A DNA stretch of 64,000 nucleotides from an uncultured Collinsella sp. (lineage in GTDB: Bacteria > Actinomycetota > Coriobacteriia > Coriobacteriales > Coriobacteriaceae). Within the stretch, counting starts at the first letter, position 1. Each line of letters opens with the position of its first letter. Below the pieces are notes generated by a model. It was not told the DNA's origin. It was given only the letters and a program-made list of their open reading frames with translations, and ran no database searches. The stretch is taken from the NCBI GenBank assembly GCA_934667065.1, contig CAKULD010000004.1, forward strand, positions 124,001 through 188,000, read 5' to 3'. This document shows, in pieces, positions 1 through 9,394 of the stretch. Position numbers and translations under genes: made by a program.

Positions 1-1570
1 AACCAGCATCGACGTTGACGTAGTACACCGAGGACGGTAGTTCCAGATTGTTGATCTGCCAAGTAAAGCCCTCGCGTTGACGGCTATCGGTATAGGCATC
101 GACTGCCTGTACACCTTGCGGGACGCACAGGGTCTCGACACCGCCGTCAACCGACACCGCCGCCTCATCGACATCTACGAGCGTCTGTAGGCGCGAGCTA
201 TTGAGACTGGTCGGGTCATCGTCAAAGCGATAGTCATCGTCGAGAGCATAGCCCTGAAAGCGCACCTTGTAGGCGGAGTCAATCGACACGACATCGCCGG
301 GGACCACTACATGGCGACCGGGCGTTAGCGTATAGAAATACGGGGCGGGCGTCTCATTCTCGCACCAGCCCAGCAACAGAGCATTGAGATACCCGTCCGA
401 ATCGACATGGCCCGCCTGCTTCATAAACGCCTCTTGCGCGTTAACACCGAGCAAGTTCGCCTTGGCGCTCAACGTATTCCAAAGCACGCTGCGTTGCCCG
501 TCCGAATCGGGCTGACCGACCACAAACAGGCACGACTGCGCCGGTTGGATGGTAACGGTACGGGTCGTCCACGCTGCATCTTGTGATAGGCGCAGGGAGA
601 CGCTCACCGTTAGCGGCTGGCTTGAGCAAAGCGCCGGATTCTGCTCCCCGGCAGTATTGGTCCATGAGTTGATGCGGAAGTAGGGGAACGCGGCGAATTC
701 ATCCTTGGTACAGGCAAGGTAATAGAGACCGATGTCATCGCTCCAGTGAACGTCCATAGCGCAAAACAGCGTCCATGCATCGAGCATTTGGCCGTCGTAG
801 ATTGCATCCGTAATGGGTGCGATTTCCACCTTGCCAGCATCGACCACGCCGGCGTTGCCGGTAAACTGCGTAAAAAACGTCGTGTCACCCATGGGTGCGC
901 CCTTTTGGGGCGTGGGGTCCTGCAGCAGATATTTATAGGAATTCGCTGTCGAGCTGTTCGAGCCGCCTGCACCAGATCCACCACCGGTGCCAGAACCGCC
1001 TCCACTACCGCCCGTGCTACCACCGGTGCCACCGCCAGCGTTGATAACAGGGCCAAGAACGCCACCAGCAGACGCACTGCCACCCGTCCCGTTTCCGCCC
1101 ACGCCTCCTGCAACCGTCACACCGGAGCCATTGGCATTGCCCGTAACGTTATAGGCAGTCGTTCCGCTTTGGCTCGTCAAATTGGCCTGCATCGGCACAT
1201 CGGCAAGCGAGGCCTCCTGTTCGCGGGCACTCGTATCTTCACGATCGCTCTGGTCGTCGTGCCGATTCGCCTCGGCGTCGGTCGAAGTCGAACTGATTCG
1301 ATAGGCCTCGTCAGACGCGGCATCACCATGGGCATAGGTCGCAATATATGAGGAAGGGTCAAAGTTCAGGCCATTTTGTGCCAGCTCAAACGCACCAACA
1401 CCAAATGCACCGACTGCTGCCACCGAAGCCGCCACGGCAACTATGCGCGAGGCAGAGGGCAGCGCAACGCGGTGCGCAAGTTGATCGACAACGCGCTCGC
1501 CAGCACCCTGCGAGCGCTCGCCCTGGGGCTTTTTCAGTCGTGCGGCGGCAGCGCTTTTGCGCGAGGCCAT
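1..1570 (-). CDS. Membrane-anchored surface protein, 3' end outside window
   Basis: An open frame runs from an ATG at 1570 to the window edge (523 codons, no stop). The N-terminus is basic (residues 1-35), followed by one hydrophobic segment at about 43-61. Next come an acidic/Ser-rich stretch and a Gly/Ser/Thr-rich linker (about 150-210), then a globular extracytoplasmic part rich in aromatic residues. This is the pattern of a type II single-pass protein with an exposed domain. It begins 40 nt after the transglutaminase-like gene and is the last visible gene of the kinase-moxR-DUF58-transglutaminase operon, so it may be a substrate or partner of that system (inference). I recognise no domain family. 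The C-terminus is not visible. Confidence 0.75.
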   Translation of the reverse strand, partial: MASRKSAAAARLKKPQGERSQGAGERVVDQLAHRVALPSASRIVAVAASVAAVGAFGVGAFELAQNGLNFDPSSYIATYAHGDAASDEAYRISSTSTDAEANRHDDQSDREDTSAREQEASLADVPMQANLTSQSGTTAYNVTGNANGSGVTVAGGVGGNGTGGSASAGGVLGPVINAGGGTGGSTGGSGGGSGTGGGSGAGGSNSSTANSYKYLLQDPTPQKGAPMGDTTFFTQFTGNAGVVDAGKVEIAPITDAIYDGQMLDAWTLFCAMDVHWSDDIGLYYLACTKDEFAAFPYFRINSWTNTAGEQNPALCSSQPLTVSVSLRLSQDAAWTTRTVTIQPAQSCLFVVGQPDSDGQRSVLWNTLSAKANLLGVNAQEAFMKQAGHVDSDGYLNALLLGWCENETPAPYFYTLTPGRHVVVPGDVVSIDSAYKVRFQGYALDDDYRFDDDPTSLNSSRLQTLVDVDEAAVSVDGGVETLCVPQGVQAVDAYTDSRQREGFTWQINNLELPSSVYYVNVDAG

Positions 1571-1609
1571 ATGTTGAGGCTTCTTAGATATCACGCAGAT
1601 CTACTCCCT

Positions 1610-3922
1610 CTATAACGCATGCAGCACGCAGCGACGGAAGTGTTCAATTACATTCTTTGGCGCCGGCATGTTCTGATGCAGACGCTCGGCAAAGCGACGA
1701 AGGGTGCGCAGCTCGTTGGGCTTAAGCACATACCCGCCAAAAACATAGGCCTGGTAGAGCTGAATGACCCGGCGATACTCCCAGGGGTCAATCGCAGGGA
1801 ATATCTCGGCAAAGGAATCGAGGCACTCGAACGGCTTGGTTTCATCAAAGACCGCAACACCGCTCTGCTCCATCACAAGCACCAAGTAGCTATAGAGCGC
1901 CGGGATGCAAATGTCCTGATCGTCATTCGAAAGATCCCGCGCGCGTCGATGACGCACCACAAGCATGCGGCCAAGCAGGGCAAGCGACACCAAGGCGACA
2001 AGGACAAGCGCGACGGCCCCTACCCTTGCCATGACAGGCGCCTTGTGCTCGTTGACCGTAGCCTTATCGCGCTTTTTCTGGGCCTTGCCGGCAACCGCAC
2101 CCACATCGAGCGTCGAATCGTCGGTACCGTTACTCCACGCTTCGCCCACGTCAACAATCTTGTCCGCATCGAGCGGCTGGCTGTAATATCCAGGCGTGAC
2201 CTCGACGGGAGTCCAGCCCTGACCATCCAGATACACCTCGGTCCAGGCATGGGCGTCGGCAGCCGTCAAGTTAAGCGCATCGTCGGAACGGTGTGCGCGG
2301 GCGATCCGTTCGTCCGAAGCCCGATACCCCTCGACATAGCGCGCCGGAATCCCCTGCGACCTAAACGCAAGCGTTGCCACCGTGGCAAAATAGGCCGAAT
2401 TGCCCTCGTGGGCCGTACCCAAAAACCACTTGGCAAACGCCGCGCTTCCGGTATATGCCGGCGGACAATCCGTATCGCTTGCAAGCGTGGATAGCATGGT
2501 ACGCACACGGCTAACGACCGCCGCCTCCGATACATTCGCGTTCGCATCCCAGCTATCGCTCGCGAACAGGTACTCCTCGACTGCGCCGCGCTCGTCATCG
2601 TCGATATCCAGATAGTGCTCGCGAACAAACGAGGCATACACCCGCTCGCTCTTTGCGTAAGCGCTCTCCGACGATGCCAGCCACGTCGAATCGGTAATAG
2701 CGCTCGCCGCAGGCACATTGTCCACGATTACCGCATATGTCTTCGAAGGCATCAAGCCGGAGCACGTAATCGTAGAGCCGGTAAGCATTGCATCGACACC
2801 ACTTAGCGAACGCAGCGTATAAGGCGCATAGGCGTATCGGCGGTTGGCACCCGAAGCGTTGACCGAGATCTTTGCCGTCTCGACGGCATCTTTGCCCTCT
2901 CGCTCTGCCGTGGTATCAAATGCCGCACGCTGCTCGGCGACCGTCAGGCCATTCTTCCGCATCCATTCGCGCACACCAGACCATTCGCCCTCATAGGACA
3001 CCCAATCCCCGCGATGCCAAGAGGTGCCATCGAACGTACTGCCCACAAAGCCCTTCAGGAGCAGGTCGTCGCCAAGCGTCCCGTCCGTCGTTAGCGATAG
3101 CGTGGCGGTCGTGCCCTCGTTCATATCCGATGCCTGGGAAAGGTCGCCCTCGGGCAACGTATCGCTACCAAATCGGAACTCCTCGATGGCGCCGACAACC
3201 GTTGAAGACATGGTGGACAACGCGGGAATAGGCTGCACAAAAGCAGACGTCAGCGAAAAAAGAACACCGCAGGCGGCGCAAAGGCCACCGAGTCCGACAA
3301 CAACCTGGGACAGCCGAACGGTAGAACCCTGCAGCTCGTACGCGCGGCACTGGACCAACCAGCCTGCAACGCCCAATGCCATCGCCACTGCGGAATCACC
3401 AAGCTGCAGCACCATGGATTCAACGCCGCAGACAACGACGATTAAAAGCGTGGGCCACGAAACACTCAGGCTTACAAAAAGCCAACTGCACGAGCCAGCA
3501 AACAAGCCTCCCAGCAGGGAAAACGTCATCGATTCGCACAGCAAGCCAGTACCGGCGACAAGCGGAAGATACAAGTCGAATATCGAATTGAGATGAGCGA
3601 TGATAACGTTAATGAACGCATAGAAGCCCGCGCGTGCCGGCGGGAGCATCAACATGCAGACGAGCGTCGCAGACGCAAGGAACATTGCCATGGTACGGGA
3701 CGGTTGCCTCGACGCAAGCAAAACGCCCATGGCGCTCATCACAACAGACGTAATGACACTTGCCGTCAGCAACATTCCCAAACAGGCAGCACTAAAACAA
3801 TTGCCGATCGCGCAGGAAAAGGCCGCAGCGAGCAAAGCCGTCGGAACGATCGACAGGAAGACGTCGACGATGCGATGGTTGGAGCCGATGCCATCTGCCG
3901 AGGTGAGAGTCCTAAAGTTCAT
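1610..3922 (-). CDS. Transglutaminase-like membrane protein (TgpA-type) with Ser in place of catalytic Cys
   Basis: This is a 770-residue protein. The N-terminal ~200 residues hold several membrane segments, followed by an extracytoplasmic region, a transglutaminase-like fold at about 480-590, another membrane helix near 645-665 and a cytoplasmic tail. The core carries the usual flanking motifs: GIPARYVEGY after the nucleophile, AHAWTEVY with His558, and WTPVEVTPG with Glu574. At the nucleophile position, where the family reads G-x-C-x-x-F-A, the sequence is GNSAYFAT, with Ser509 (codon TCG at 2396-2398). In MoxR/DUF58 clusters such proteins are thought to act at the cell envelope. The ATG lies 1 nt after the DUF58 stop, with GGAGG inside the end of that gene, so translation is probably coupled. 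It may be a pseudoenzyme or a serine variant. Confidence 0.88.
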   Translation of the reverse strand: MNFRTLTSADGIGSNHRIVDVFLSIVPTALLAAAFSCAIGNCFSAACLGMLLTASVITSVVMSAMGVLLASRQPSRTMAMFLASATLVCMLMLPPARAGFYAFINVIIAHLNSIFDLYLPLVAGTGLLCESMTFSLLGGLFAGSCSWLFVSLSVSWPTLLIVVVCGVESMVLQLGDSAVAMALGVAGWLVQCRAYELQGSTVRLSQVVVGLGGLCAACGVLFSLTSAFVQPIPALSTMSSTVVGAIEEFRFGSDTLPEGDLSQASDMNEGTTATLSLTTDGTLGDDLLLKGFVGSTFDGTSWHRGDWVSYEGEWSGVREWMRKNGLTVAEQRAAFDTTAEREGKDAVETAKISVNASGANRRYAYAPYTLRSLSGVDAMLTGSTITCSGLMPSKTYAVIVDNVPAASAITDSTWLASSESAYAKSERVYASFVREHYLDIDDDERGAVEEYLFASDSWDANANVSEAAVVSRVRTMLSTLASDTDCPPAYTGSAAFAKWFLGTAHEGNSAYFATVATLAFRSQGIPARYVEGYRASDERIARAHRSDDALNLTAADAHAWTEVYLDGQGWTPVEVTPGYYSQPLDADKIVDVGEAWSNGTDDSTLDVGAVAGKAQKKRDKATVNEHKAPVMARVGAVALVLVALVSLALLGRMLVVRHRRARDLSNDDQDICIPALYSYLVLVMEQSGVAVFDETKPFECLDSFAEIFPAIDPWEYRRVIQLYQAYVFGGYVLKPNELRTLRRFAERLHQNMPAPKNVIEHFRRCVLHAL

Positions 3923-3923
3923 G

Positions 3924-5096
3924 CTAGACCTCCAGGCTCTTTATGCGAGCAGGATCCATTGAGGCTGGGCAGTGGGTGATGAGGTAGCTGGGGCCACGCT
4001 CGACGCTATACGACTCAACGGAATCCGACACATGGAGCACTGACAGGTCAGTCATTTTGCCCATATCAATAAAAGCGGCATCATCAGCACCGGCTGTCAC
4101 CAGCACGGTTTTGCTAATACCCCTGCTTGCCACAATCTTCGAATACCGCTCATACGACGTGGGATAATCCAGCGCAAGCGGAGTCGAAGCAAGGGCATCG
4201 AGCATCTCGTTGAATCCTCGGCGGTTGTCGACCGGACATGCAGTCAAAGCGCTGCCTCCTGTCGCCACTACCACATGGTGGTAGCCAAGACGCATGAGCG
4301 ACAGGCTCACCGATGCGGTAAGGCCCAGCGCGGCGGACAGCACCTGGGGCCGCTCAGATTCCTCAAAATCGTGCGCGAATATCCCAAACAGAATGGCGAT
4401 GGCATGGTCTTGCGGGCGCGATGCCTCTCGCACCAGCACATCGTCAAAACGCGTCGACAGCTTCCAATGAATCGATTTGACCGAATCGCCTTCGCGATAC
4501 GAACGCAGATCAAAGACCTCGGAGGGATCCTGGCCGCTGCGATGGGAGTCATAGCTTACGCCCTCAAGGCTAGCGGACGCGCTTTGGCGAGGGTCGACCT
4601 GAATATCAACCACCTGGGGATACACGGTAAAGGTCTCGCGATACGAAACGCCGTCGAGCGCAAGCGAGGTAAAGCCCATCTCGTCGACAAGGCGCGCAGT
4701 ATCGAGCGCAATGACGCGCACGCCGCAAATCGACGAATCAAGCTCAAGGTTAAACTCAGCCGGCCTGCTGGCGGCGGGCGCCAAGCTGACCGGATAGGTC
4801 GTAAGTGCTCCCGTCAGCAGGTTGCGCACCGAGAACACCAGCTCCACGCGGCCACGAAACAGCGCGGGGCGGTCAAGCGTCATACGAAGCACCAGCGGCG
4901 ACTCCACAACGCATGAACGGGGAAGCTCAAAGCCAATCTTGAGCGAGGCCACGCTCGCGCGGCATGCGACCACCGTAATGACGGGCATGGCTATCAATGC
5001 CAATGCCGCAGCGAGTGCGGCCGCATTGGCGGTAAGCACAAACACGACGAGCAGGAGCACGACGGATGCTACATAAGTGATCTTGTTGATAATCAT
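3924..5096 (-). CDS. DUF58 domain protein of the MoxR cluster
   Basis: 390 residues. Two hydrophobic segments lie at the N-terminus (about 5-45), followed by a beta-rich region. The DUF58 signature is near residues 180-215 (RSYREGDSVKSIHWKLSTR), and a von Willebrand A-like C-terminal part follows. DUF58 proteins almost always sit beside MoxR ATPases and are membrane-bound partners of unknown biochemical role. The gene is 34 nt downstream of moxR and 1 nt upstream of the transglutaminase-like gene, in the same operon. The ATG start is near the MoxR stop and gives the expected N-terminal membrane hairpin. Confidence 0.9.
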   Translation of the reverse strand: MIINKITYVASVVLLLVVFVLTANAAALAAALALIAMPVITVVACRASVASLKIGFELPRSCVVESPLVLRMTLDRPALFRGRVELVFSVRNLLTGALTTYPVSLAPAASRPAEFNLELDSSICGVRVIALDTARLVDEMGFTSLALDGVSYRETFTVYPQVVDIQVDPRQSASASLEGVSYDSHRSGQDPSEVFDLRSYREGDSVKSIHWKLSTRFDDVLVREASRPQDHAIAILFGIFAHDFEESERPQVLSAALGLTASVSLSLMRLGYHHVVVATGGSALTACPVDNRRGFNEMLDALASTPLALDYPTSYERYSKIVASRGISKTVLVTAGADDAAFIDMGKMTDLSVLHVSDSVESYSVERGPSYLITHCPASMDPARIKSLEV

Positions 5097-5130
5097 GGGC
5101 GTTATAGCAGGCGCGGGCAGCTACGCGTCG

Positions 5131-6084
5131 CTAGGAGCGACCGCGAACCTGACCCATGGACGGAGCGGGAACGGCAGCCAAAATGCGGTCGAGAGCGTCC
5201 TCGGCGGTAATCGACTCGATTCGGGCCTGGGGGCGCAAAACAAGACGGTGGGCGCAGACGGATGTAAAGACCTCGCGCACGTCCTCGGGCACCACGTAGT
5301 CGCGCTCGCGAATGAGCGCGCAGGCACGCGCCATACGGGTAAGGGCGATAACACCGCGGGGGCTCACGCCCAGCTCCACCAGCGTATCCTCGCGAGTCGC
5401 CTCGCACAGGCGAACGATATAGTCCAGCACCGTATCGGCAACCTGTACATTGCCCAGATAGTTTTGGATATCGAGCAGGTCATCGCAGGCGACCATGGGC
5501 TTAATATCGTCGAGCGGGTTGGCGTAACGGCGAGCCTTGAGGATATCGATCTGGTCCTGGCGCGACGGATAGCCCACGGACAGACGAACCATAAAGCGGT
5601 CGAGCTGGCTATCGGGCAGAGGCTGCGTGCCCGCCGAACCCACCGGGTTCTCGGTCGCCACGCACACAAAGGGACGCGGCACCGGATGCGTCTGGCCATC
5701 GATGGTCACAGCGCGCTCTTCCATAACCTCGAGCAGGGCCGACTGCGTCTTTGCGCTGGTACGGTTGATCTCGTCGCCCAAGAGCATATTGCAGTTAACG
5801 GCGCCCCACACAAAGCGGAACGTGCCGGCATCGCGATCGTACATCGTAAAGCCCGTAATGTCCGAGGGCAGCGTGTCGGGCGTAAACTGCACGCGCTTAA
5901 AGTCCAGGCCCAACGCACGGGACAGCGCCAGCGCCAGCGTGGTCTTGCCGGTGCCGGGCACATCCTCAAGCAGGATATGGCCGCCAGCGTAGATGGCCAT
6001 CAAAGCCTTCTCGACTACATCGCGCTTGCCCAACAGGGCACGGCTTACTTCGTTGATGATGCTGTTGGACTGTTCGACGATCAC
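5131..6084 (-). CDS. MoxR-family AAA+ ATPase
   Basis: 317 residues, the usual MoxR length. Walker A is GTGKT at residues 44-48. Walker B is LLGDEINR with Asp104/Glu105, followed by the MoxR-typical QSALLEVMEER sensor region and a C-terminal lid domain. MoxR proteins are chaperone-like ATPases acting with DUF58/VWA partners on envelope or metalloenzyme targets. The start is a GTG at 6084, only 2 nt after the stop of the upstream hybrid kinase, with GAGGAAAT as ribosome-binding site. Translation is therefore probably coupled to the kinase. The coupling to a sensor kinase suggests that this envelope system is expressed together with a signalling input. Confidence 0.93.
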   Translation of the reverse strand: MIVEQSNSIINEVSRALLGKRDVVEKALMAIYAGGHILLEDVPGTGKTTLALALSRALGLDFKRVQFTPDTLPSDITGFTMYDRDAGTFRFVWGAVNCNMLLGDEINRTSAKTQSALLEVMEERAVTIDGQTHPVPRPFVCVATENPVGSAGTQPLPDSQLDRFMVRLSVGYPSRQDQIDILKARRYANPLDDIKPMVACDDLLDIQNYLGNVQVADTVLDYIVRLCEATREDTLVELGVSPRGVIALTRMARACALIRERDYVVPEDVREVFTSVCAHRLVLRPQARIESITAEDALDRILAAVPAPSMGQVRGRS

Positions 6085-6086
6085 GG

Positions 6087-7727
6087 TTACTCATTTCCTC
6101 GATAAGCTGCCTCGGCCGTCGCGGCCGCCAGCTGCGCTTTCAAAACATTCAGGTCGATGGGCTTGCCCACGTGCCCGTTCATGCCCGCCTTGCGCGAGCG
6201 CTCCACGTCCTCGGTGTAGTCGTTGGCCGAAAGCGCGATGATGGGAATGGCGGCGGCGTCCTCGCGCTCGAGGGCTCGGATTTGCTCTGCCGCTCCCCAA
6301 CCGTTGAGCACGGGCATCTGGATATCCATGAGGATCGCGTCGTACGTGCCCACGGGCATGCTTCGGAACCGGTCGACGACCGCCTGGCCGTTCTCGGCGC
6401 GGTCGACCGCGGCGCCCCGCCTGGCCAGCAACTCAACCACAATCATGGCATTGATCTCGTTATCCTCGGCCAGCAGGAATCGTTTGCCGTCAAACTGGTA
6501 GGTAAACGACGAACCGATGGTATCGGGCGCCGTCTCGAGCGTCTGCTCTTTGAGCTTAAGGTCCTCGACTTGCTCTGGCGTCGCCAAGCGTAGCGGAATG
6601 TAGGCCGAAAACGTCGAGCCGCGACCGGGTTCGGTGTCCACGACGATCTCGCCACCCATAAGGTCGACGAGCGCGCTCGTAATGGCCATGCCCAGACCCG
6701 TTCCGCCGTAGCGACGGGCGATGGTGCGGTCCTCCTGCTCAAACGGCTTAAAAATCTTGCTGATGTAGCGCGGGTCCATGCCCTTGCCCGTATCGCGCAC
6801 GCGCAGCATAAAGCTCACGCCGTTTTCCGAGCGATACATCTCGCGAATGCTGACGGCAACGCTACCGCCGCTCTCGGTAAACTTGAGCGCGTTGGAGATA
6901 AAGTTGATCACGACCTGCGACAGGCGCATGCGGTCGCCCACCACAAAGACGTTTTCGCAGTCCTCGAGTGCAACCGAATACTTGAGTCCCTTGTCGGCCG
7001 CTTGCGAGGTAAACATGCGCTCGAGCTCGGCGGCGAACAGGCGCATGTCGAACGGCGCCGCATCGATTCGGACCCGCCCGCTATTCAGACGGCTCATGTC
7101 GAGCATGTCGTTGATGAGAGACAGCAGGTACGCCGAGAGCTGCGAAGCACGGGACAGGTCATCCATCAGACGTGGCTCGTCCGCATGATGTTCGCGGGCA
7201 AGCGAAATCATGCCCTCGATGCCGTTGAGCGGGGTGCGAATCTCGTGGCTCATCTGGTTCATAAAGTCTGTGCGAGCGTTGGCGGTCTCGACGGCGCGGT
7301 CGCGCTCGGACTCTGCCTTAGCGATGCGCGCGGTTTCGGCGGTTACATCGACCGCCGTGATGAGATATTGCGTTGCGTTTTGAACGAGCGCAAGCGAGAA
7401 GCGGATATTGCGCGGCTTTTCCTGCCCAGGCCCGTTGTAGGAACAAATCAGATCCAAGGGGGCCGCGTGGTCCCAATCCCTTATCTGTCGCTGCATGCGA
7501 ACGCGATCGTCATCGGGAATATAGCGGTAGAGCGTCTCGATATCGTCGCGATACCGCTCCGGCGATACGCCAAATACACGCTCAAAATTGGGGGTGATGT
7601 ACAGAGGAAGGCAGTCGCTGGCGCGCAAAACAAACCCAACATTGAGCCCCTGCTCTGCAAGCGCCGTCTCAAAAAGCTGGCGCGCCCGGTCCGCGTCGCG
7701 CCTCTCGTGTGAACCGAACAGCCCCAA
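6087..7727 (-). CDS. Cytoplasmic hybrid histidine kinase (PAS-HisKA-HATPase-REC)
   Basis: 546 residues without a membrane segment. A PAS-like domain occupies about 20-135. HisKA has His161 in MSHEIRTPLNG. HATPase_c follows at about 270-400, with G-box motifs DTGKGMDP and YGGTGLGM. A C-terminal receiver contains LMDIQMP with phospho-acceptor Asp468 and Lys in GKPIDL. No HPt domain or output domain is present, so phosphate must move to a separate HPt protein. The start is TTG at 7727, supported by AAGGGGGT four bases upstream. No better ATG exists before the PAS domain. It is the first gene of the moxR operon, 2 nt from moxR. Sensing a cytosolic signal and setting moxR-operon activity is an inference. 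Confidence 0.9.
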   Translation of the reverse strand: MGLFGSHERRDADRARQLFETALAEQGLNVGFVLRASDCLPLYITPNFERVFGVSPERYRDDIETLYRYIPDDDRVRMQRQIRDWDHAAPLDLICSYNGPGQEKPRNIRFSLALVQNATQYLITAVDVTAETARIAKAESERDRAVETANARTDFMNQMSHEIRTPLNGIEGMISLAREHHADEPRLMDDLSRASQLSAYLLSLINDMLDMSRLNSGRVRIDAAPFDMRLFAAELERMFTSQAADKGLKYSVALEDCENVFVVGDRMRLSQVVINFISNALKFTESGGSVAVSIREMYRSENGVSFMLRVRDTGKGMDPRYISKIFKPFEQEDRTIARRYGGTGLGMAITSALVDLMGGEIVVDTEPGRGSTFSAYIPLRLATPEQVEDLKLKEQTLETAPDTIGSSFTYQFDGKRFLLAEDNEINAMIVVELLARRGAAVDRAENGQAVVDRFRSMPVGTYDAILMDIQMPVLNGWGAAEQIRALEREDAAAIPIIALSANDYTEDVERSRKAGMNGHVGKPIDLNVLKAQLAAATAEAAYRGNE

Positions 7728-7728
7728 T

Positions 7729-7756
7729 TTACCCCCTTGTTCTGTTTAGGGGGTAA
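7729..7756 (-). promoter_or_regulatory. Hairpin sequestering the kinase ribosome-binding site
   Basis: On the minus strand TTACCCCC (7749-7756) can pair perfectly with GGGGGTAA (7729-7736) across a 12-nt loop. The 3' arm contains the G-rich Shine-Dalgarno of the TTG-started kinase gene at 7727. Folding would hide the ribosome-binding site. It could equally be a DNA operator. The pairing is seen directly; the regulatory role is inferred. Confidence 0.4.
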
Positions 7757-7829
7757 TTTTACCAGCTCAAAGAGGCTTTACGAAGATAAAGGCCAGCTAA
7801 AGTTAACTTTTATTGATACCCCTTGATGC

Positions 7830-7866
7830 AAAAACGCGCCCGACGGCTTTTGCCATCGGGCGCGTT
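7830..7866 (-). terminator. Rho-independent terminator after SDR gene
   Basis: A perfect 10-bp stem, ACGCGCCCGA with TCGGGCGCGT, has a GC-rich loop and is followed on the minus strand by TTTTTG. It starts three bases past the stop of the SDR gene. Confidence 0.85.
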
Positions 7867-7868
7867 TA

Positions 7869-8549
7869 TTACTCGGGCCAAATAAACTGGGTGCGGCCGG
7901 CCTCGCCGCCATCGATGAGCAGACTCTGCCCGGTCATAAACCGGTTGGTCACGCCCACAAAATAGATCCACTCGGCGATTTCCTCCGCGGTAGCCCAGCG
8001 CTTAAGCGGCGTGAGCTCCATAATCTGAGCCCACAGGTGCTCGTCTTCCATCACGCAACGGTTGAGCGGCGTGATGACGCCGCCCGGGTCCACGCTGTTG
8101 GCGATGGCCTGCGGCGCCAGGCGGTTCGCAAGGTTCTTGGTATAGGCGATAATGCCGCCCTTGCTGGCAGCATAGGCAGGAAACTCCGAGCCCGTGTGTC
8201 CGCTTGCCGAGCCCACGTTGACCACGGAGCGAATGGCCGGCGCCGGCTTGGCGGCAAGGCCCTCCCCCACAAAGGCATAGCGCTCGGTCACGTTGATGGT
8301 GCCCGTCAGGTTAGCGGCGATGTCGTCGGCCGAGTCCTGCGTGCCGGCGACGTTCACGATCACCCAGGGCTCCAGGTCGTCCGGAAACGTGTTCGGCTCA
8401 CGGACGTCCACAATCAGGTGGCGGTAGCGCTCATGCTCGATCATGGCCGGCAGCAGGTCGAAACCAACGACCTCGTGACCCTCGTCCAAAAAGCGCTGCA
8501 CGCATGCGGCTCCAATGCCACCCGAAGCACCCGTGATCAACACCTGCAT
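7869..8549 (-). CDS. SDR-family oxidoreductase
   Basis: 226 residues. Rossmann cofactor motif TGASGGIG lies at residues 6-13, an NAG-like motif is present as NVAGTQ, and the catalytic pair is YAASK at about 131-135. The C-terminal region RWATAEEIAEWIYF followed by TGQSLLIDGG is typical of classical NAD(P)-dependent short-chain dehydrogenases. The substrate cannot be read from sequence. The protein is slightly short for the family (about 245) but complete. It is 9 nt downstream of the VUT-family transporter gene, so the two are probably cotranscribed and end at the strong terminator at 7830-7866. Confidence 0.9.
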   Translation of the reverse strand: MQVLITGASGGIGAACVQRFLDEGHEVVGFDLLPAMIEHERYRHLIVDVREPNTFPDDLEPWVIVNVAGTQDSADDIAANLTGTINVTERYAFVGEGLAAKPAPAIRSVVNVGSASGHTGSEFPAYAASKGGIIAYTKNLANRLAPQAIANSVDPGGVITPLNRCVMEDEHLWAQIMELTPLKRWATAEEIAEWIYFVGVTNRFMTGQSLLIDGGEAGRTQFIWPE

Positions 8550-8558
8550 ATTGGCTCC

Positions 8559-9281
8559 TTAAGCAGTTGCGTGACGCTCGAGGTACTCGGCGCCCACGTT
8601 CTCGCGCTCCCAGCTGCGCACGACCTTGTAGCCCACGGGGCTCAGGAAGACCTCGCACAGCAGCTCGGCGATAGCGCCGGTCAGCGAACACATAAGCACC
8701 TGCACCCAGGTCCAGCCAAAGAACGTATGGCTCACCACAATGGCGAAGACCAGGTTGTCAATGAACTGGCCAATGCCCGTGGACACATAGGAGCGGAAGG
8801 CAAAGCTCGCAAAGTTATTCTTTTTGAGCATGCGGCCGAGCGACTGGTTGAGCGTGGAGTTGACCACGGCAGAGGTGAGCATAGCCAGTGACGAGCCAAA
8901 CACCACGTACCAGGTGCCGCCGATCGTGGCGTTGAGGGCGGTGTTGACCTCGATCATGCCCGTGTCGTAGTAGGCGCCCCACATGCCGGGCGTGAGCGAG
9001 CACAGCCAAAAGCACAGGCTCACGGCCAGGTTGACCAGCAGCGCGAGGATAGAGATTTTGATGGATGCCTTGGCGCCAAAGCGCTTGCAGATCATGTCCT
9101 GGCACAAAAACGAGACCCAGCTCACCACAAAGCCGCAGTCGAGCGCCAGATACGGCAGGCTGATAAGCTCTTTGTTGGCCAGCAGGTTCATCATGATGAC
9201 GCTCACGATAAACAGCGAAACCGTTGCCGCGGGAATGCTCCGCAACAGGACTTTGTAGTCCTCCATGACCTTCTTGATCAT
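8559..9281 (-). CDS. VUT-family (YhhQ-like) membrane transporter, putative queuosine precursor uptake
   Basis: 240 residues with about six hydrophobic helices. Features that match the VUT/DUF165 family include the polar motif in the third helix region (SWVSFLCQDMICKRFGAK) and the IGQFIDNLVF motif near residue 160. Family members are implicated in uptake of queuosine precursors such as queuine or preQ0/preQ1. Here that role is only inferred, because no queuosine gene is nearby and I see no convincing preQ1 riboswitch upstream. The start is ATG at 9281 with AAAGGAG seven bases upstream. A longer frame to 9425 lacks a ribosome-binding site. It is followed 9 nt later by an SDR gene. Confidence 0.82.
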   Translation of the reverse strand: MIKKVMEDYKVLLRSIPAATVSLFIVSVIMMNLLANKELISLPYLALDCGFVVSWVSFLCQDMICKRFGAKASIKISILALLVNLAVSLCFWLCSLTPGMWGAYYDTGMIEVNTALNATIGGTWYVVFGSSLAMLTSAVVNSTLNQSLGRMLKKNNFASFAFRSYVSTGIGQFIDNLVFAIVVSHTFFGWTWVQVLMCSLTGAIAELLCEVFLSPVGYKVVRSWERENVGAEYLERHATA

Positions 9282-9394
9282 TATGTACTCCTTTGGTTTT
9301 AGGTTTAACGAGCAGGATATCGGACCCGAACTGCTCGGCCGCCCCGGTCTTGAGACGACGGTGGGTATGATAGCCGCTCCGCCGGCGGCAGGCA

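Noticed and set aside
9282..9394. preQ1 riboswitch upstream of the VUT-family transporter
   Set aside because: No preQ1-I or II consensus could be traced in the leader; only the Shine-Dalgarno and an A-rich stretch are present.
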